Positions 33,975 through 43,472 are shown, counted from the stretch's first letter. The stretch is DNA of 64,000 bases from Hyphomicrobiales bacterium (GCA_900466605.1 UBMU01000047.1:1-64000); one strand, 5' to 3'. The notes: a model not told the origin generated them from the sequence alone. A program made the numbers and translations.

Positions 33975-34849
33975 TGAGCCCTCAGGAAACAAACATGACC
34001 AGCGATACTTTGCTCAAGGTCGAGCACCTGTCGATGAAGTTCGGCGGCCTGATGGCGATCAACGACTTCTCGTTCGAAGCCAAGCGCGGCGACATCACCG
34101 CACTGATCGGGCCGAACGGCGCCGGAAAGACAACGGTCTTCAATTGCATCACCGGTTTTTACAAGCCGACGATGGGGATGATCACGCTGAAGCAGAAGAG
34201 CGGCAAGGAGTTCCTGCTTGAACGCCTTCCAGACTTCCGGATCACCAAGGAAGCCAGGGTAGCGCGGACATTCCAGAACATCCGGCTTTTCTCCGGCCTG
34301 ACGGTTCTGGAAAACCTGCTGGTCGCCCAGCACAACAAGTTGATGAAGGCGTCCGGGTTTACCGTGATGGGTCTGATCGGCATCGGGCCGTATCGGGCCG
34401 AGGCGAAGAATGCCATCGAACTGGCGCGCCACTGGCTCGAGAAGGCGGATCTGATCGATCGCGCCGATGACCCCGCCGGCGATCTGCCCTACGGCGCACA
34501 GCGTCGGCTTGAAATCGCGCGCGCCATGTGCACCGAACCGGAACTTCTGTGCCTCGATGAGCCCGCCGCTGGTCTCAATCCAAGAGAGTCGGCTGCGCTG
34601 AACGCACTGTTGCGAAGCATTCGTGCTGACAGCGGCACGTCGATCCTTCTGATCGAGCACGACATGTCGGTGGTCATGGAAATTTCCGACCATGTCGTCG
34701 TGCTGGAATACGGCCAGAAGATTTCGGACGGCACGCCTGATGAAGTGAAGCAGGATCCGCGGGTTATCGCGGCCTATCTCGGTGTCGAGGACGAGGAAGT
34801 GGAAGAAGTGATTGCAGCGGTAGAGAACCTCGAAGGAGGCTCGCACTGA
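33974..34849 (+). CDS. livG: Branched-chain amino-acid ABC transporter ATPase LivG
   Basis: The 291-residue ATPase has Walker A GPNGAGKTT, the LivG insert around FYKPTMGMITLKQ, signature PYGAQRRLEIAR, and Walker B LLCLDEPAAGLNP. The ATG at 33974 overlaps the livM stop and has AGGAGGG about ten bases upstream; ATG at 33995 behind AGGAAAC is also possible. It ends in an acidic tail. Confidence 0.93.
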   Translation: MSPQETNMTSDTLLKVEHLSMKFGGLMAINDFSFEAKRGDITALIGPNGAGKTTVFNCITGFYKPTMGMITLKQKSGKEFLLERLPDFRITKEARVARTFQNIRLFSGLTVLENLLVAQHNKLMKASGFTVMGLIGIGPYRAEAKNAIELARHWLEKADLIDRADDPAGDLPYGAQRRLEIARAMCTEPELLCLDEPAAGLNPRESAALNALLRSIRADSGTSILLIEHDMSVVMEISDHVVVLEYGQKISDGTPDEVKQDPRVIAAYLGVEDEEVEEVIAAVENLEGGSH

Positions 34850-35577
34850 TGACTGGTCAGCCACTTCTGAAAGTTCAGGGCGTTGAAACCTATTATGGCA
34901 ACATCCGGGCCCTGGCGGGAATCGACGTCGAGGTCCATCGCGGCGAAATCGTCAGCCTGATCGGTGCAAACGGCGCCGGCAAATCGACGCTGATGATGAC
35001 CATTTGCGGAAGCCCGCAGGCGCGCACCGGCTCGGTAATCTTCGATGGCCAGGACATTACACGTCTGCCCACTCATGAGATCGCACGGCTCCGGATCGCG
35101 CAGTCGCCGGAGGGACGTCGTATATTCCCGCGCATGACCGTCATGGAGAATCTCCAGATGGGTGCGGGCCTCGATAACCTGAAGTACTTCAGCCAGGACG
35201 TCGAGAAGGTCTTCGCGATGTTCCCACGCCTGAAGGAGCGCCAGACGCAACGCGGTGGTACGCTCTCGGGCGGCGAGCAGCAAATGCTTTCGATCGGTCG
35301 CGCGCTGATGGCGCGTCCGAAGCTGCTGCTTCTTGACGAGCCCTCGCTTGGCCTCGCGCCGCTGATCGTCAAAGGCATTTTCGAGGCGATCAAGAAGTTG
35401 AACAAGGAAGAAGGGCTTACCGTCTTCCTCGTCGAGCAGAATGCCTTTGCAGCGCTGCGCTTGTCGGACCGTGCCTATGTCATGGTCAACGGCAAGGTTA
35501 CTATGAGCGGTTCCGGTATGGAGCTTCTCGCGAATCCGGAAGTGCGTGCTGCCTATCTCGAAGGCGGACGTCATTGA
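34849..35577 (+). CDS. livF: Branched-chain amino-acid ABC transporter ATPase LivF
   Basis: The 242-residue ATPase has Walker A GANGAGKST, QSPEGRRIFPRMTVMENL, signature LSGGEQQMLSIGRAL and Walker B LLLLDEPSLGLAP. It pairs with LivG. The ATG overlaps the last base of the livG stop. Confidence 0.94.
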   Translation: MTGQPLLKVQGVETYYGNIRALAGIDVEVHRGEIVSLIGANGAGKSTLMMTICGSPQARTGSVIFDGQDITRLPTHEIARLRIAQSPEGRRIFPRMTVMENLQMGAGLDNLKYFSQDVEKVFAMFPRLKERQTQRGGTLSGGEQQMLSIGRALMARPKLLLLDEPSLGLAPLIVKGIFEAIKKLNKEEGLTVFLVEQNAFAALRLSDRAYVMVNGKVTMSGSGMELLANPEVRAAYLEGGRH

Positions 35578-35601
35578 GTATGGCGAAGGGGAGACTTTGA
35601 T

Positions 35602-35955
35602 ATGCAGGGACTTTTCTTTGAAGGCGATACAGGCGTGCGCAGCGCCATTCGGCTTTTCGTCGTACTGATCGGATTCTGGACCGCGTGGCGCGCGGGTCGG
35701 GCCGCGGCTGACAGCTGGAGCGACTATCCGCTGGTCGTCGTTTACACGGTGCTTCTCGCTGGAGCGATGCAGTTCCTGCATCATGCGCTCTTCGATGGAC
35801 CGGTTATCAGCGTCTTTTACTACGTGATCGACCTGGTTCTTCTTCTGATCTTCTCAACGGCCGGCTATCGCTATCGCCGGACCAACCAGATGGTCAACAA
35901 CTACTACTGGCTATACGAAAAGACGTCCCCCTTCTCTTGGAAGGCAAAACATTGA
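35602..35955 (+). CDS. Small membrane protein in the liv operon (DUF6867-like)
   Basis: The 117-residue protein has three likely transmembrane segments (AIRLFVVLIGFWTAWRAG, YPLVVVYTVLLAGAMQFL, VFYYVIDLVLLLIFSTA) and a cytoplasmic tail with TNQMVNNYYWLYEKTSPFSW. It starts 24 bases after livF and precedes livK, so it is part of the operon. I believe such proteins accompany liv genes in other rhizobia, but no function is known to me. An accessory subunit is possible. Confidence 0.75.
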   Translation: MQGLFFEGDTGVRSAIRLFVVLIGFWTAWRAGRAAADSWSDYPLVVVYTVLLAGAMQFLHHALFDGPVISVFYYVIDLVLLLIFSTAGYRYRRTNQMVNNYYWLYEKTSPFSWKAKH

Positions 35956-36074
35956 CAGCCGGTTGAATCTAGGGACAGATTGCCCCTCGGAGTGGAACAA
36001 GTTTCCTGGCGCAGTAAAGTGGGTAATGCGCTGGGTAGTGGAACAGAACCCGCTAAAAAATTGGGAGTAATAGA

Positions 36075-37199
36075 ATGAAAAAGTCTCTCCTGTCGGCTGT
36101 AGCTCTGACGGCGATGGTCGCCTTCAGCGGCAACGCATGGGCCGACATCATCGTTGGCGTTGCTGGTCCGCTGACCGGCCCGAACGCTGCGTTCGGGGCT
36201 CAGCTCCAGAAGGGCGCAGAGCAGGCGGCCGCTGACATCAACGCTGCGGGCGGCATCAACGGCGAGCAGATCAAGATCGTCCTCGGCGATGACGTTTCCG
36301 ACCCGAAGCAGGGTATCTCGGTTGCGAACAAGTTCGCTGCTGACGGCGTCAAGTTCGTTATCGGCCACTTCAACTCGGGCGTTTCGATCCCGGCTTCTGA
36401 AGTTTACGCTGAAAACGGTATGCTCGAAATCACCCCGGCCGCTACGAACCCGAAGTTCACCGAGCGTGGCCTCTGGAACACGTTCCGTACTTGCGGTCGT
36501 GACGACCAGCAGGGCGCAATCGCCGGCAAGTATCTTGCCGACCACTTCAAGGACGCCAAGATCGCTGTCGTCCACGACAAGACGCCTTACGGCCAGGGTC
36601 TGGCTGACGAAACCAAGAAGGCTCTGAACGCTGCCGGCACGACGGAAGCCCTCTACGAAGGCATCAACGTTGGTGACAAGGACTTCTCGGCCCTCATCGC
36701 GAAGATGAAGGAAGCCGGCGTCACGATCATCTACTGGGGTGGTCTCCACACCGAAGCTGGTCTGATCATCCGCCAGGCTGCTGACCAGGGTCTGAAGGCG
36801 ACGCTGGTTTCCGGTGACGGCATCGTTTCGAACGAACTGGCATCGATCGCTGGTGACGCAGTCGCCGGTACGCTGAACACCTTCGGTCCCGATCCGACGC
36901 TGAACCCGGCCAACAAGGACCTCGTTGCGAAGTTCAAGGCTGCCGGCTTCAACCCGGAAGCTTACACGCTCTACTCTTACGCTGCTCTGCAGTCGATCGT
37001 TGGTGGCGCAAAGGCTGCTGGTTCCAACGACGCAGAAGCTGTTGCTGCTGCGATGAAGGCAAAGGGCCCGTTCCCGACCGTTCTCGGCGACATGTCGTTC
37101 GACGAAAAGGGCGACCCGAAGCTTCCAGGCTACATCATGTACGAGTGGAAGAAGGGTCCGGATGGCAAGTACAGCTACTTCCCGCAGGACGCCAAGTAA
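36075..37199 (+). CDS. livK: Branched-chain amino-acid-binding protein LivK
   Basis: The 374-residue periplasmic protein has a signal peptide (KKSLLSAVALTAMVAFSGNAWA) and the type I binding-protein fold: GVAGPLTGPNAAFGAQ, GHFNSGVSIPASEVYAENG, and FSALIAKMKEAGVTIIYWGG. It delivers Leu/Ile/Val-like ligands to LivHMGF. It starts behind GGGAGTAATAG and is separated from the upstream gene by 119 bases, so it may also have its own promoter. A strong terminator follows. Confidence 0.94.
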   Translation: MKKSLLSAVALTAMVAFSGNAWADIIVGVAGPLTGPNAAFGAQLQKGAEQAAADINAAGGINGEQIKIVLGDDVSDPKQGISVANKFAADGVKFVIGHFNSGVSIPASEVYAENGMLEITPAATNPKFTERGLWNTFRTCGRDDQQGAIAGKYLADHFKDAKIAVVHDKTPYGQGLADETKKALNAAGTTEALYEGINVGDKDFSALIAKMKEAGVTIIYWGGLHTEAGLIIRQAADQGLKATLVSGDGIVSNELASIAGDAVAGTLNTFGPDPTLNPANKDLVAKFKAAGFNPEAYTLYSYAALQSIVGGAKAAGSNDAEAVAAAMKAKGPFPTVLGDMSFDEKGDPKLPGYIMYEWKKGPDGKYSYFPQDAK

Positions 37200-37229
37200 G
37201 GGTTCACCCGCTTGTGCGGATTTTTGGAG

Positions 37230-37257
37230 GCCCGGTCGCAAGACCGGGCTTCTTCTG
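37230..37257 (+). terminator. Intrinsic terminator of the liv operon
   Basis: GCCCGGTC-GCAA-GACCGGGC followed by TTCTTCTGTTTT, 30 bases after the livK stop. Confidence 0.85.
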
Positions 37258-37482
37258 TTTTATACGGCTGGCGTGCTGAGGGGTATTCGCTGCGGCGGCC
37301 ACAGACTTTGCATGAGGCCGAGTCGCATGCACTCCGGCGCACCGAACGGCAAGGACAACGCTGCTTCGCTGGACACACGTAAGACCTTGACGGAGAGCGC
37401 GGCAAAACCTGAGTGCTTTTTTGAAGGCAAATTGCCCTTGATCGTGTTGCCGGACATTTCGCCAGGCTAACTGGCGTTCGGC

Positions 37483-38394
37483 TCAGGTCTCGTGCAAGAC
37501 GTGAGCGGCTTTCACGGCGGCAGAAGCACGGTTCTCGACACCGAGCTTCACGTAGATCTGTTCGAGATGCTTGTTTACCGTGCGGGCCGACAGGCCCAGG
37601 ATTTCGCCTATGTCGCGGTTTGCCTTGCCCTTGGCGATCCAGAGCAAGACTTCGGACTCTCTTTGCGTGAGCGAGAAATGCTGGCGCAGAAGTTCGTCGG
37701 CGGCGCGCGTGTTGTTTGCCGTGAGGCGGAACAGATATTCGTCCCCACCGATCGCGCCGAGAAAGGCAAGCTGAAGCACTTCCTTGCCGGCGTGGGAGAC
37801 CGAGATCGAGCCGTCACGCGCTGCGCCGGAGCTGCTTTTCATCCAGTCGGCGATCTTCCCGACGACCGTGTCCATCGCGTCGTCTCTTTCCATGGCGGCA
37901 TTGACGAGACGCGTTGCCTGCGGCGTTGACCAGTGAATATTGCCATTGCCTTTTACCGCAAGCAAATGTCGCCCGGCTGCGTCGAGTGCGACGCGCGCGC
38001 TCTGTGCCGAGCGGGCGTTGCGCAGATGCACGCCGATCCGCGCGCGCAGCTCGTCGATGTTGATTGGCTTTGTCAGATAGTCGACGCCCCCCGATTCGAG
38101 TGCACGAACGACATGCTCCGTCTCCGTCAGCCCGGTCATGAAGATGACGGGGATTTGGCTGATGGCAGGGTTAGCCTTCAGCTTCCTGCAGGTCTCAAAG
38201 CCATCCATGGATGGCATCACCGCATCCAACAGAATGAGGTCGGGAGTAATTCGCTCCACGATGTTCAGTGCCGCCGAGCCTGATGTTGCGATCAGCACGG
38301 AAAAGCCGGATTGCTCCAACGCGTCGGTCAGGAACCCTAGTGCTTCCGGCGAGTCATCCACCAGCAGAACGATATCGCGCGGAAGCTCAGCCAA
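37483..38394 (-). CDS. Response regulator with LuxR-type output domain
   Basis: The 303-residue protein has a receiver domain (VDDSPEALG, Asp57 in LILLDAVMPSMDG, Lys in YLTKPINID) and a C-terminal LuxR HTH (LTQRESEVLLWIAKGKANRD, ILGLSARTVNKHLEQIY). A spacer of about 100 residues lies between them. Its start overlaps the end of the hybrid kinase gene by eight bases, so it is the cognate partner. Divergent urtABCDE and neighbouring liv genes are plausible targets, which is inference. Confidence 0.92.
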   Translation of the reverse strand: MAELPRDIVLLVDDSPEALGFLTDALEQSGFSVLIATSGSAALNIVERITPDLILLDAVMPSMDGFETCRKLKANPAISQIPVIFMTGLTETEHVVRALESGGVDYLTKPINIDELRARIGVHLRNARSAQSARVALDAAGRHLLAVKGNGNIHWSTPQATRLVNAAMERDDAMDTVVGKIADWMKSSSGAARDGSISVSHAGKEVLQLAFLGAIGGDEYLFRLTANNTRAADELLRQHFSLTQRESEVLLWIAKGKANRDIGEILGLSARTVNKHLEQIYVKLGVENRASAAVKAAHVLHET

Positions 38395-41300
38395 GGGTTT
38401 CTACCTTCTCTTCAAAGCGGCGGAGGAAGTTCATGAGGCCATTCAGATCGAACGAACTCGCATAGGAACGAAGTTCCTCTGTAAATGGCTGATTTGCCTC
38501 TACCTTGGCAAGGTCGGCGAGCTTTGCTTCTATGCCGCGGATGTAGCCGATTTCCGCGAGACGCAACAGCTCCTGAATATGTGCCGACCCTGGGCTGACC
38601 AGCGGTTGCTCCTGTTTGATGGCGGGGTGGTCGGCCTCCGCGTAGAGCCATTTCAAGCCGAGATGCAGAGCAAGCCTGTCACGCAGCTGCCGGATGTCCA
38701 CCGGCTTGCCGATGGCATCGTTGTGGCTGTCGTCGCTATCTCTGTGCGCAGCGGCGTCACCGATATTGGCTGACAGCATGACGATCGGGGCGGTTTGACC
38801 GTTTGTGCGCAGGCGCGAAACGAGTTGCCAGCCATTCATGCCCGGCATCGAGATGTCGACGAGGAAAAGATCTGGCTGAATGCCTTCGATCAAGGTCAGG
38901 CAGTCGGTGCCGCTTGCGGCTGTCAGGACAACGAAGTCGAGAGGTGCGAGAACCTCGCGCATCATTTCGCGGTGATCTTCGTTGTCGTCCACGACAACGA
39001 TCGTTCGCCGGGGACCGTCGTAGCTCACAATTTTCTTTTCCACCGGCGGGACTGTCATTTCGCGGAGCACGGCCGAAAGCATCAGGCGAACGCGGAACAT
39101 CGTGCCGCGGTCTTTCTCACTGCTCACCGAAATTTCGCCACCCAGGGTGTTGGTTAAAAGCTGCGTGATCGTCAGACCGAGGCCAAGGCCAGGCATCGGC
39201 CGGATGCTGTCTGCTTCGCCACGCTGGAACGGCTCGTAGATACGGCTCAAGTCCTTCTCGGCTATGCCACGACCGGTATCGGCGACGGTAAACGTCGCGA
39301 CCTGGCTGCGATAGCCGACGTCGAAGGTGACACTGCCTTCGTCAGTAAATTTGATGGCGTTGGAAAGCAGGTTCACGAGGATCTGGCGCAGTCGCTTTTC
39401 ATCGGTGCGAACGAACTGGGGGAGGGCGGGCGAGCGGTGGTGAAGGAAAGCCAGGCCCTTGGCCTGCGCCTGCGGACGGAACATGTCGACGACCTGGTCG
39501 AGGAAGTCTTGGATGTTGATCTCATTGGAATAGACCTGCAGGCGCCCAGCCTCGATCTTGGAGATATCGAGCAGGCCGTCAATGAGGCCGGACAGATGCT
39601 CGGCGCTGCGTCTGATGACTTTGATCGAGGATTGGCGCGGGGCGGGGATGGTCTCATCGCGCTCCAGAATCTGCGCATAGCCGAGCACCGCGTTCAGTGG
39701 CGTGCGCAATTCGTGGCTGAGGCCTACCACATAGCGGCTCTTGGCCCGGTTGGCGGCCTCTGCAGTCTCCTTGGCAGTCTGGAGTGCAGCGTCGGTTTTC
39801 TTGTGGGCAGCGATTTCCTTCAACAGCAGGGTGTTCTGGCGCGAGGATTCCTCCTCAGCCACGACACGGCTGTCATGCGCCAGAACGTAGAACCAGCAAA
39901 CGACTCCCGCAATCACAGCGAAGACGAAAAAGACCACCAGGATCGTTCCGTTCACCACATCGGCGGTCTGCGGGGACGCCGAGGAAACCTGATGGGCGAT
40001 CATCGCAAGGATGGCGCCGACTGATGTCAGCGCAAGCACAACGGCGATGCCGTAGCGTCCGAGGCGCGTGGTGAGTTTATGAACAACGGTCTCCGGCAGC
40101 ACTGCCTTGGCGACCGTGCCGACCTGCGCGTTGAAGCGAGCCTTCGGCTTGCACATGTCGTGGCAGCGGCTGTCAAGCGAACAGCAGAGTGAGCAGATCG
40201 GTGCCGCATAGGCCGGGCACCAGGCCATATCCTCCGGCTCGAAGGGGTGCTCGCAGACGGAGCAGGTGATGTTCGTGAGGTTCTTCCAGCTGTGGCGCGG
40301 TTTGCGCGCAAGGTAGTATTTGCCCTTCGTGCCCCATGCGATCAGTGGCGAGGCGATCAGCGCCACGATCAACGTGATGTAGGGGGCGAGCGATGCGGCG
40401 ATCGTGCCGAAGACGCCGAAATGAGCGATCAGCGCAATGCCGGCTGACAGCGTCATGGCGCCGAGGCCGACCGGATTGATGTCGTAGAGATGGGCGCGCT
40501 TGAATTCGATGCCGGGAGGGGCCAGGCCAAGCGGTTTGTTAATGAAAAGATCGGCCGAGATCGTGCAGAGCCACGCCATGGCGATGATCGAAAAGATGCC
40601 GAGCGTTTCTTCAAGCAGCTTGTAGATGCCGAGTTCCATCAGGAGCAGGGCGATCGCCACGTTGAAGACGAGCCAGATGACGCGGCCGGGATGGCTGTGG
40701 GTGAGGCGGGAAAAGAAGTTCGACCAGGCGAGCGAGCCCGCATAGGCGTTCATCACGTTGATCTTCAACTGCGAGACGACCACGAAGGCCGCCATCAGCA
40801 GCAGCGCTGCATTGTGCCAGGGGATCATGTAGCCGAAGGCCGTCAGGTACATCTGGGCCGGATCGGCAGCGCGATCGACTGGCACGCCCGAGGCAAAGGT
40901 GAGGACGACGAGGAAGGAGCCTGCGAGCAGCTTCGGCGCCCCGATGATCACCCAACCGGGGCCGGCCAGGAAGACGGCGAGGCGGTGGCGCCACTTGGTC
41001 TGCTTCTCCGGCGGCAGGAAGCGCAGGAAGTCGGCCTGTTCGCCGATCTGCGACATCAGCGCCAGGATGACGGCGGATGCCGCGCCGAACTCGACGAGAT
41101 CGAAAGGTGCGACCGTGCCCGGCGGTCCGGAAGCGTGGCGGATGCCTGAAAAGGCGCGCCAGAGGTCGAACTTCTCCCAATCCATCACGGCGATGAAGAT
41201 GAACGGCAGGACGTTTAGGACGATCCAGAAGGGCTGGGTCAGCAATTGGAAGCGGCTGATCAGCCGGACGCCGTGGGTGACAAGCGGGATCACCATGACG

Positions 41301-41803
41301 GCGCTGATGATATAGCCGATCCAGAGCGGAATACCGAGCGTCAGTTCCAGCGCGCCGGACATGATCGATGCCTCGATCGCAAACAGCATGAAGGTGAAGC
41401 TGGCATAGATCAGCGAGGTGATGGTCGAACCGATATAGCCGAAGCCGGCACCGCGGGTGAGAAGATCGATATCCACGCCGTGGCGGATCGCATAGCGGCT
41501 GATCGGCAGGCCGATGGCGAGCATGGCGATGGAGGCGACGATGATGGCGTAGAAGGCGTTGGTGGTGCCGTAGGAGAGCGTAATGGCGCCGCCGATCGCC
41601 TCCAGCGCCAGGAAGGAGATGGCACCGATCGCCGTCTGCGAGATGCGCTGCGAGGAGAACTGCCGGGCGCTCTTGGCGGTGAACCGCAGCGCATAGTCCT
41701 CCAGCGTCTGGTTGGCGACCCAGCGATTATATTCGCGCCTGACCGGAATGATGCGTTGCCGCGCTGCCATGCGTTGGTGCCAGCCCTTTGTTCCCTTTAT
41801 CAT
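38387..41803 (-). CDS. Hybrid histidine kinase fused to an NCS1-like transporter
   Basis: The protein of about 1138 residues has four parts. Residues about 30-500 form a multi-helix domain resembling NCS1 nucleobase:cation symporters (around 12 helices, ALEAIGGAITLSYGTTNAF, GADIDLLTRGAGFGYIG-like segments). A Cys cluster follows at about 513-552 (TCSVCEHP, CPAYAAPICSLCC, RCHDMCKP), probably a metal site, then two more helices. The HisKA domain has SHELRTPLN with His at about 697, followed by the ATPase (NLLSNAIKFTDEG, DTGRGIAEKD, GLGLGL). A receiver with Asp at about 983 (LVDISMPGMNG) ends the core. It should sense a transported or bound compound. The start is uncertain: ATG 41803 or 41770, neither with a clear ribosome site. 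Confidence 0.85.
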   Translation of the reverse strand: MIKGTKGWHQRMAARQRIIPVRREYNRWVANQTLEDYALRFTAKSARQFSSQRISQTAIGAISFLALEAIGGAITLSYGTTNAFYAIIVASIAMLAIGLPISRYAIRHGVDIDLLTRGAGFGYIGSTITSLIYASFTFMLFAIEASIMSGALELTLGIPLWIGYIISAVMVIPLVTHGVRLISRFQLLTQPFWIVLNVLPFIFIAVMDWEKFDLWRAFSGIRHASGPPGTVAPFDLVEFGAASAVILALMSQIGEQADFLRFLPPEKQTKWRHRLAVFLAGPGWVIIGAPKLLAGSFLVVLTFASGVPVDRAADPAQMYLTAFGYMIPWHNAALLLMAAFVVVSQLKINVMNAYAGSLAWSNFFSRLTHSHPGRVIWLVFNVAIALLLMELGIYKLLEETLGIFSIIAMAWLCTISADLFINKPLGLAPPGIEFKRAHLYDINPVGLGAMTLSAGIALIAHFGVFGTIAASLAPYITLIVALIASPLIAWGTKGKYYLARKPRHSWKNLTNITCSVCEHPFEPEDMAWCPAYAAPICSLCCSLDSRCHDMCKPKARFNAQVGTVAKAVLPETVVHKLTTRLGRYGIAVVLALTSVGAILAMIAHQVSSASPQTADVVNGTILVVFFVFAVIAGVVCWFYVLAHDSRVVAEEESSRQNTLLLKEIAAHKKTDAALQTAKETAEAANRAKSRYVVGLSHELRTPLNAVLGYAQILERDETIPAPRQSSIKVIRRSAEHLSGLIDGLLDISKIEAGRLQVYSNEINIQDFLDQVVDMFRPQAQAKGLAFLHHRSPALPQFVRTDEKRLRQILVNLLSNAIKFTDEGSVTFDVGYRSQVATFTVADTGRGIAEKDLSRIYEPFQRGEADSIRPMPGLGLGLTITQLLTNTLGGEISVSSEKDRGTMFRVRLMLSAVLREMTVPPVEKKIVSYDGPRRTIVVVDDNEDHREMMREVLAPLDFVVLTAASGTDCLTLIEGIQPDLFLVDISMPGMNGWQLVSRLRTNGQTAPIVMLSANIGDAAAHRDSDDSHNDAIGKPVDIRQLRDRLALHLGLKWLYAEADHPAIKQEQPLVSPGSAHIQELLRLAEIGYIRGIEAKLADLAKVEANQPFTEELRSYASSFDLNGLMNFLRRFEEKVETLG

Positions 41804-41986
41804 GCGTTCGTAACATGGAAGCCCGCGAGGCTTAAGAGTGCGGCGCAGCACAAAACTGCACATTTCGCCCCGTCACCTACGTCATATCACGTATACGCTT
41901 TCGCAGTGCAGCACCGGATAGTCCCTTAAGCAACAGTTAACTTCCGTTTTCGGCCTGTTGTCTAACGAGAAGAGGGGACCAACCGG

Positions 41987-43279
41987 ATGAATCTCAAGTC
42001 CTATATCACGGGCGCCGCACTCGGCGCCGTCATGTCGGCCACGGCCGCATTCCATGGAGCCGTTGCGGCTGACGACACCATCAAGGTCGGCGTTCTGCAC
42101 TCGCTGTCCGGCACGATGGCGATCTCCGAAACGACGCTGAAAGACGCCATGCTGATGCTCATCGACGAGCAGAACAAGAAGGGTGGCCTTCTCGGCAAGA
42201 AGCTCGAAGCCGTTGTCGTCGACCCTGCTTCCGACTGGCCGCTGTTTGCCGAAAAGGCACGCGAGCTGATCGAAAAGGACAAGGTCGCGGCCGTCTTCGG
42301 TTGCTGGACGTCGTCTTCGCGCAAGTCGGTCCTGCCGGTTTTCGAAGAACTCAACTCCATCCTGTTCTACCCGGTTCAGTATGAAGGCGAAGAGTCGTCG
42401 CGCAACATCTTCTACACCGGCGCTGCTCCGAACCAGCAGGCGATCCCTGCTGTCGATTACCTGATGGAAAAGGAAGGCGTTAAGCGCTTCGTTCTCGAAG
42501 GCACCGACTACGTCTATCCGCGCACCACCAACAAGATCCTGGAAGCCTATCTCGTCTCGAAGGGCATTCCGAAGGAAGACATCATCATCAACTACACGCC
42601 GTTCGGCTTCTCCGATTGGCAGACGGAAGTGAAGAAGATCAAGGAATTCGGCGCGGCCGGCAAAAAGACGGCGGTGGTCTCGACCATCAACGGTGACGCG
42701 AACGTTCCGTTCTACAAGGAACTCGGCAACCAGGGCGTCAAGGCAACCGACATCCCGGTCGTTGCCTTCTCGGTCGGCGAAGAAGAGCTTGCCGGTCTCG
42801 ACACCAAGCCGCTCGTCGGTCACCTCGCTGCCTGGAACTACTTCGAGTCGGTCGAAAGCCCGGCGAACAAGAAGTTCATCAAGCAGTGGCACGACTTCAC
42901 CAAGAACGACAAGCGCGTGACCAACGACCCGATGGAAGCTGCCTATATCGGCTTCAACGCATGGGTTAAGGCGGTTCAGGCTGCCGGCACGACCGACACG
43001 GACAAGGTTCTCGACACGATCATCGGCACCACGGTTCCGAATCTGTCGGGCGGTTACGCCACCGTCATGCCAAACCACCACATCACCAAGCCGGTTCTGA
43101 TTGGCGAAATCCAGGCGAACGGCCAGTTCGAAATCGTCCAGCAGACCCCGGCGGTTGTCGGTGACGAATGGTCCGACTTCCTGCCTGACTCCAAGGACCT
43201 GATCTCCGATTGGCGCAAGCCCATGAACTGCGGCAACTTCAACGTTGCCACGGGCAAGTGCGGCGGCAAGGGCTCCTGA
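41987..43279 (+). CDS. urtA: Urea ABC transporter substrate-binding protein UrtA
   Basis: The 430-residue periplasmic protein has a signal peptide ending AFHGAVA-A and the UrtA sequences KVGVLHSLSGTMAISE, VAAVFGCWTSSSRKSVLPV and NSILFYPVQYEGEESSRNI. These are specific to the urea/short-chain amide branch of the Liv-type family. It binds urea and passes it to UrtBC. The start is behind GAAGAGGGG. It is divergent from the transporter-kinase gene across 183 bases. Confidence 0.96.
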   Translation: MNLKSYITGAALGAVMSATAAFHGAVAADDTIKVGVLHSLSGTMAISETTLKDAMLMLIDEQNKKGGLLGKKLEAVVVDPASDWPLFAEKARELIEKDKVAAVFGCWTSSSRKSVLPVFEELNSILFYPVQYEGEESSRNIFYTGAAPNQQAIPAVDYLMEKEGVKRFVLEGTDYVYPRTTNKILEAYLVSKGIPKEDIIINYTPFGFSDWQTEVKKIKEFGAAGKKTAVVSTINGDANVPFYKELGNQGVKATDIPVVAFSVGEEELAGLDTKPLVGHLAAWNYFESVESPANKKFIKQWHDFTKNDKRVTNDPMEAAYIGFNAWVKAVQAAGTTDTDKVLDTIIGTTVPNLSGGYATVMPNHHITKPVLIGEIQANGQFEIVQQTPAVVGDEWSDFLPDSKDLISDWRKPMNCGNFNVATGKCGGKGS

Positions 43280-43313
43280 GTGCGAACCACCCCGTCACTC
43301 TGACGCCTGAAGA

Positions 43314-43345
43314 CTTCCGCCCGGTCTCTCCTGTCCGGGCGGAAG
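43314..43345 (+). terminator. Intercistronic hairpin between urtA and urtB
   Basis: CTTCCGCCCGG and CCGGGCGGAAG form a perfect 11-bp stem with a 10-base loop, 34 bases after urtA. No T-run follows. It may stabilise the urtA message and reduce read-through so that the binding protein is made in excess. Confidence 0.55.
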
Positions 43346-43472
43346 GTCCATCTCCGGAGCACAGCCTTGATGCTTCGGACGGCGGCGGTTCCATGTTGGA
43401 TCGTTGCCGATTTAAGGGCCTATTTTTCCCGATTGCGCCGGAAGGCCAACGATAACCGAGGCAAGAAAGCCG

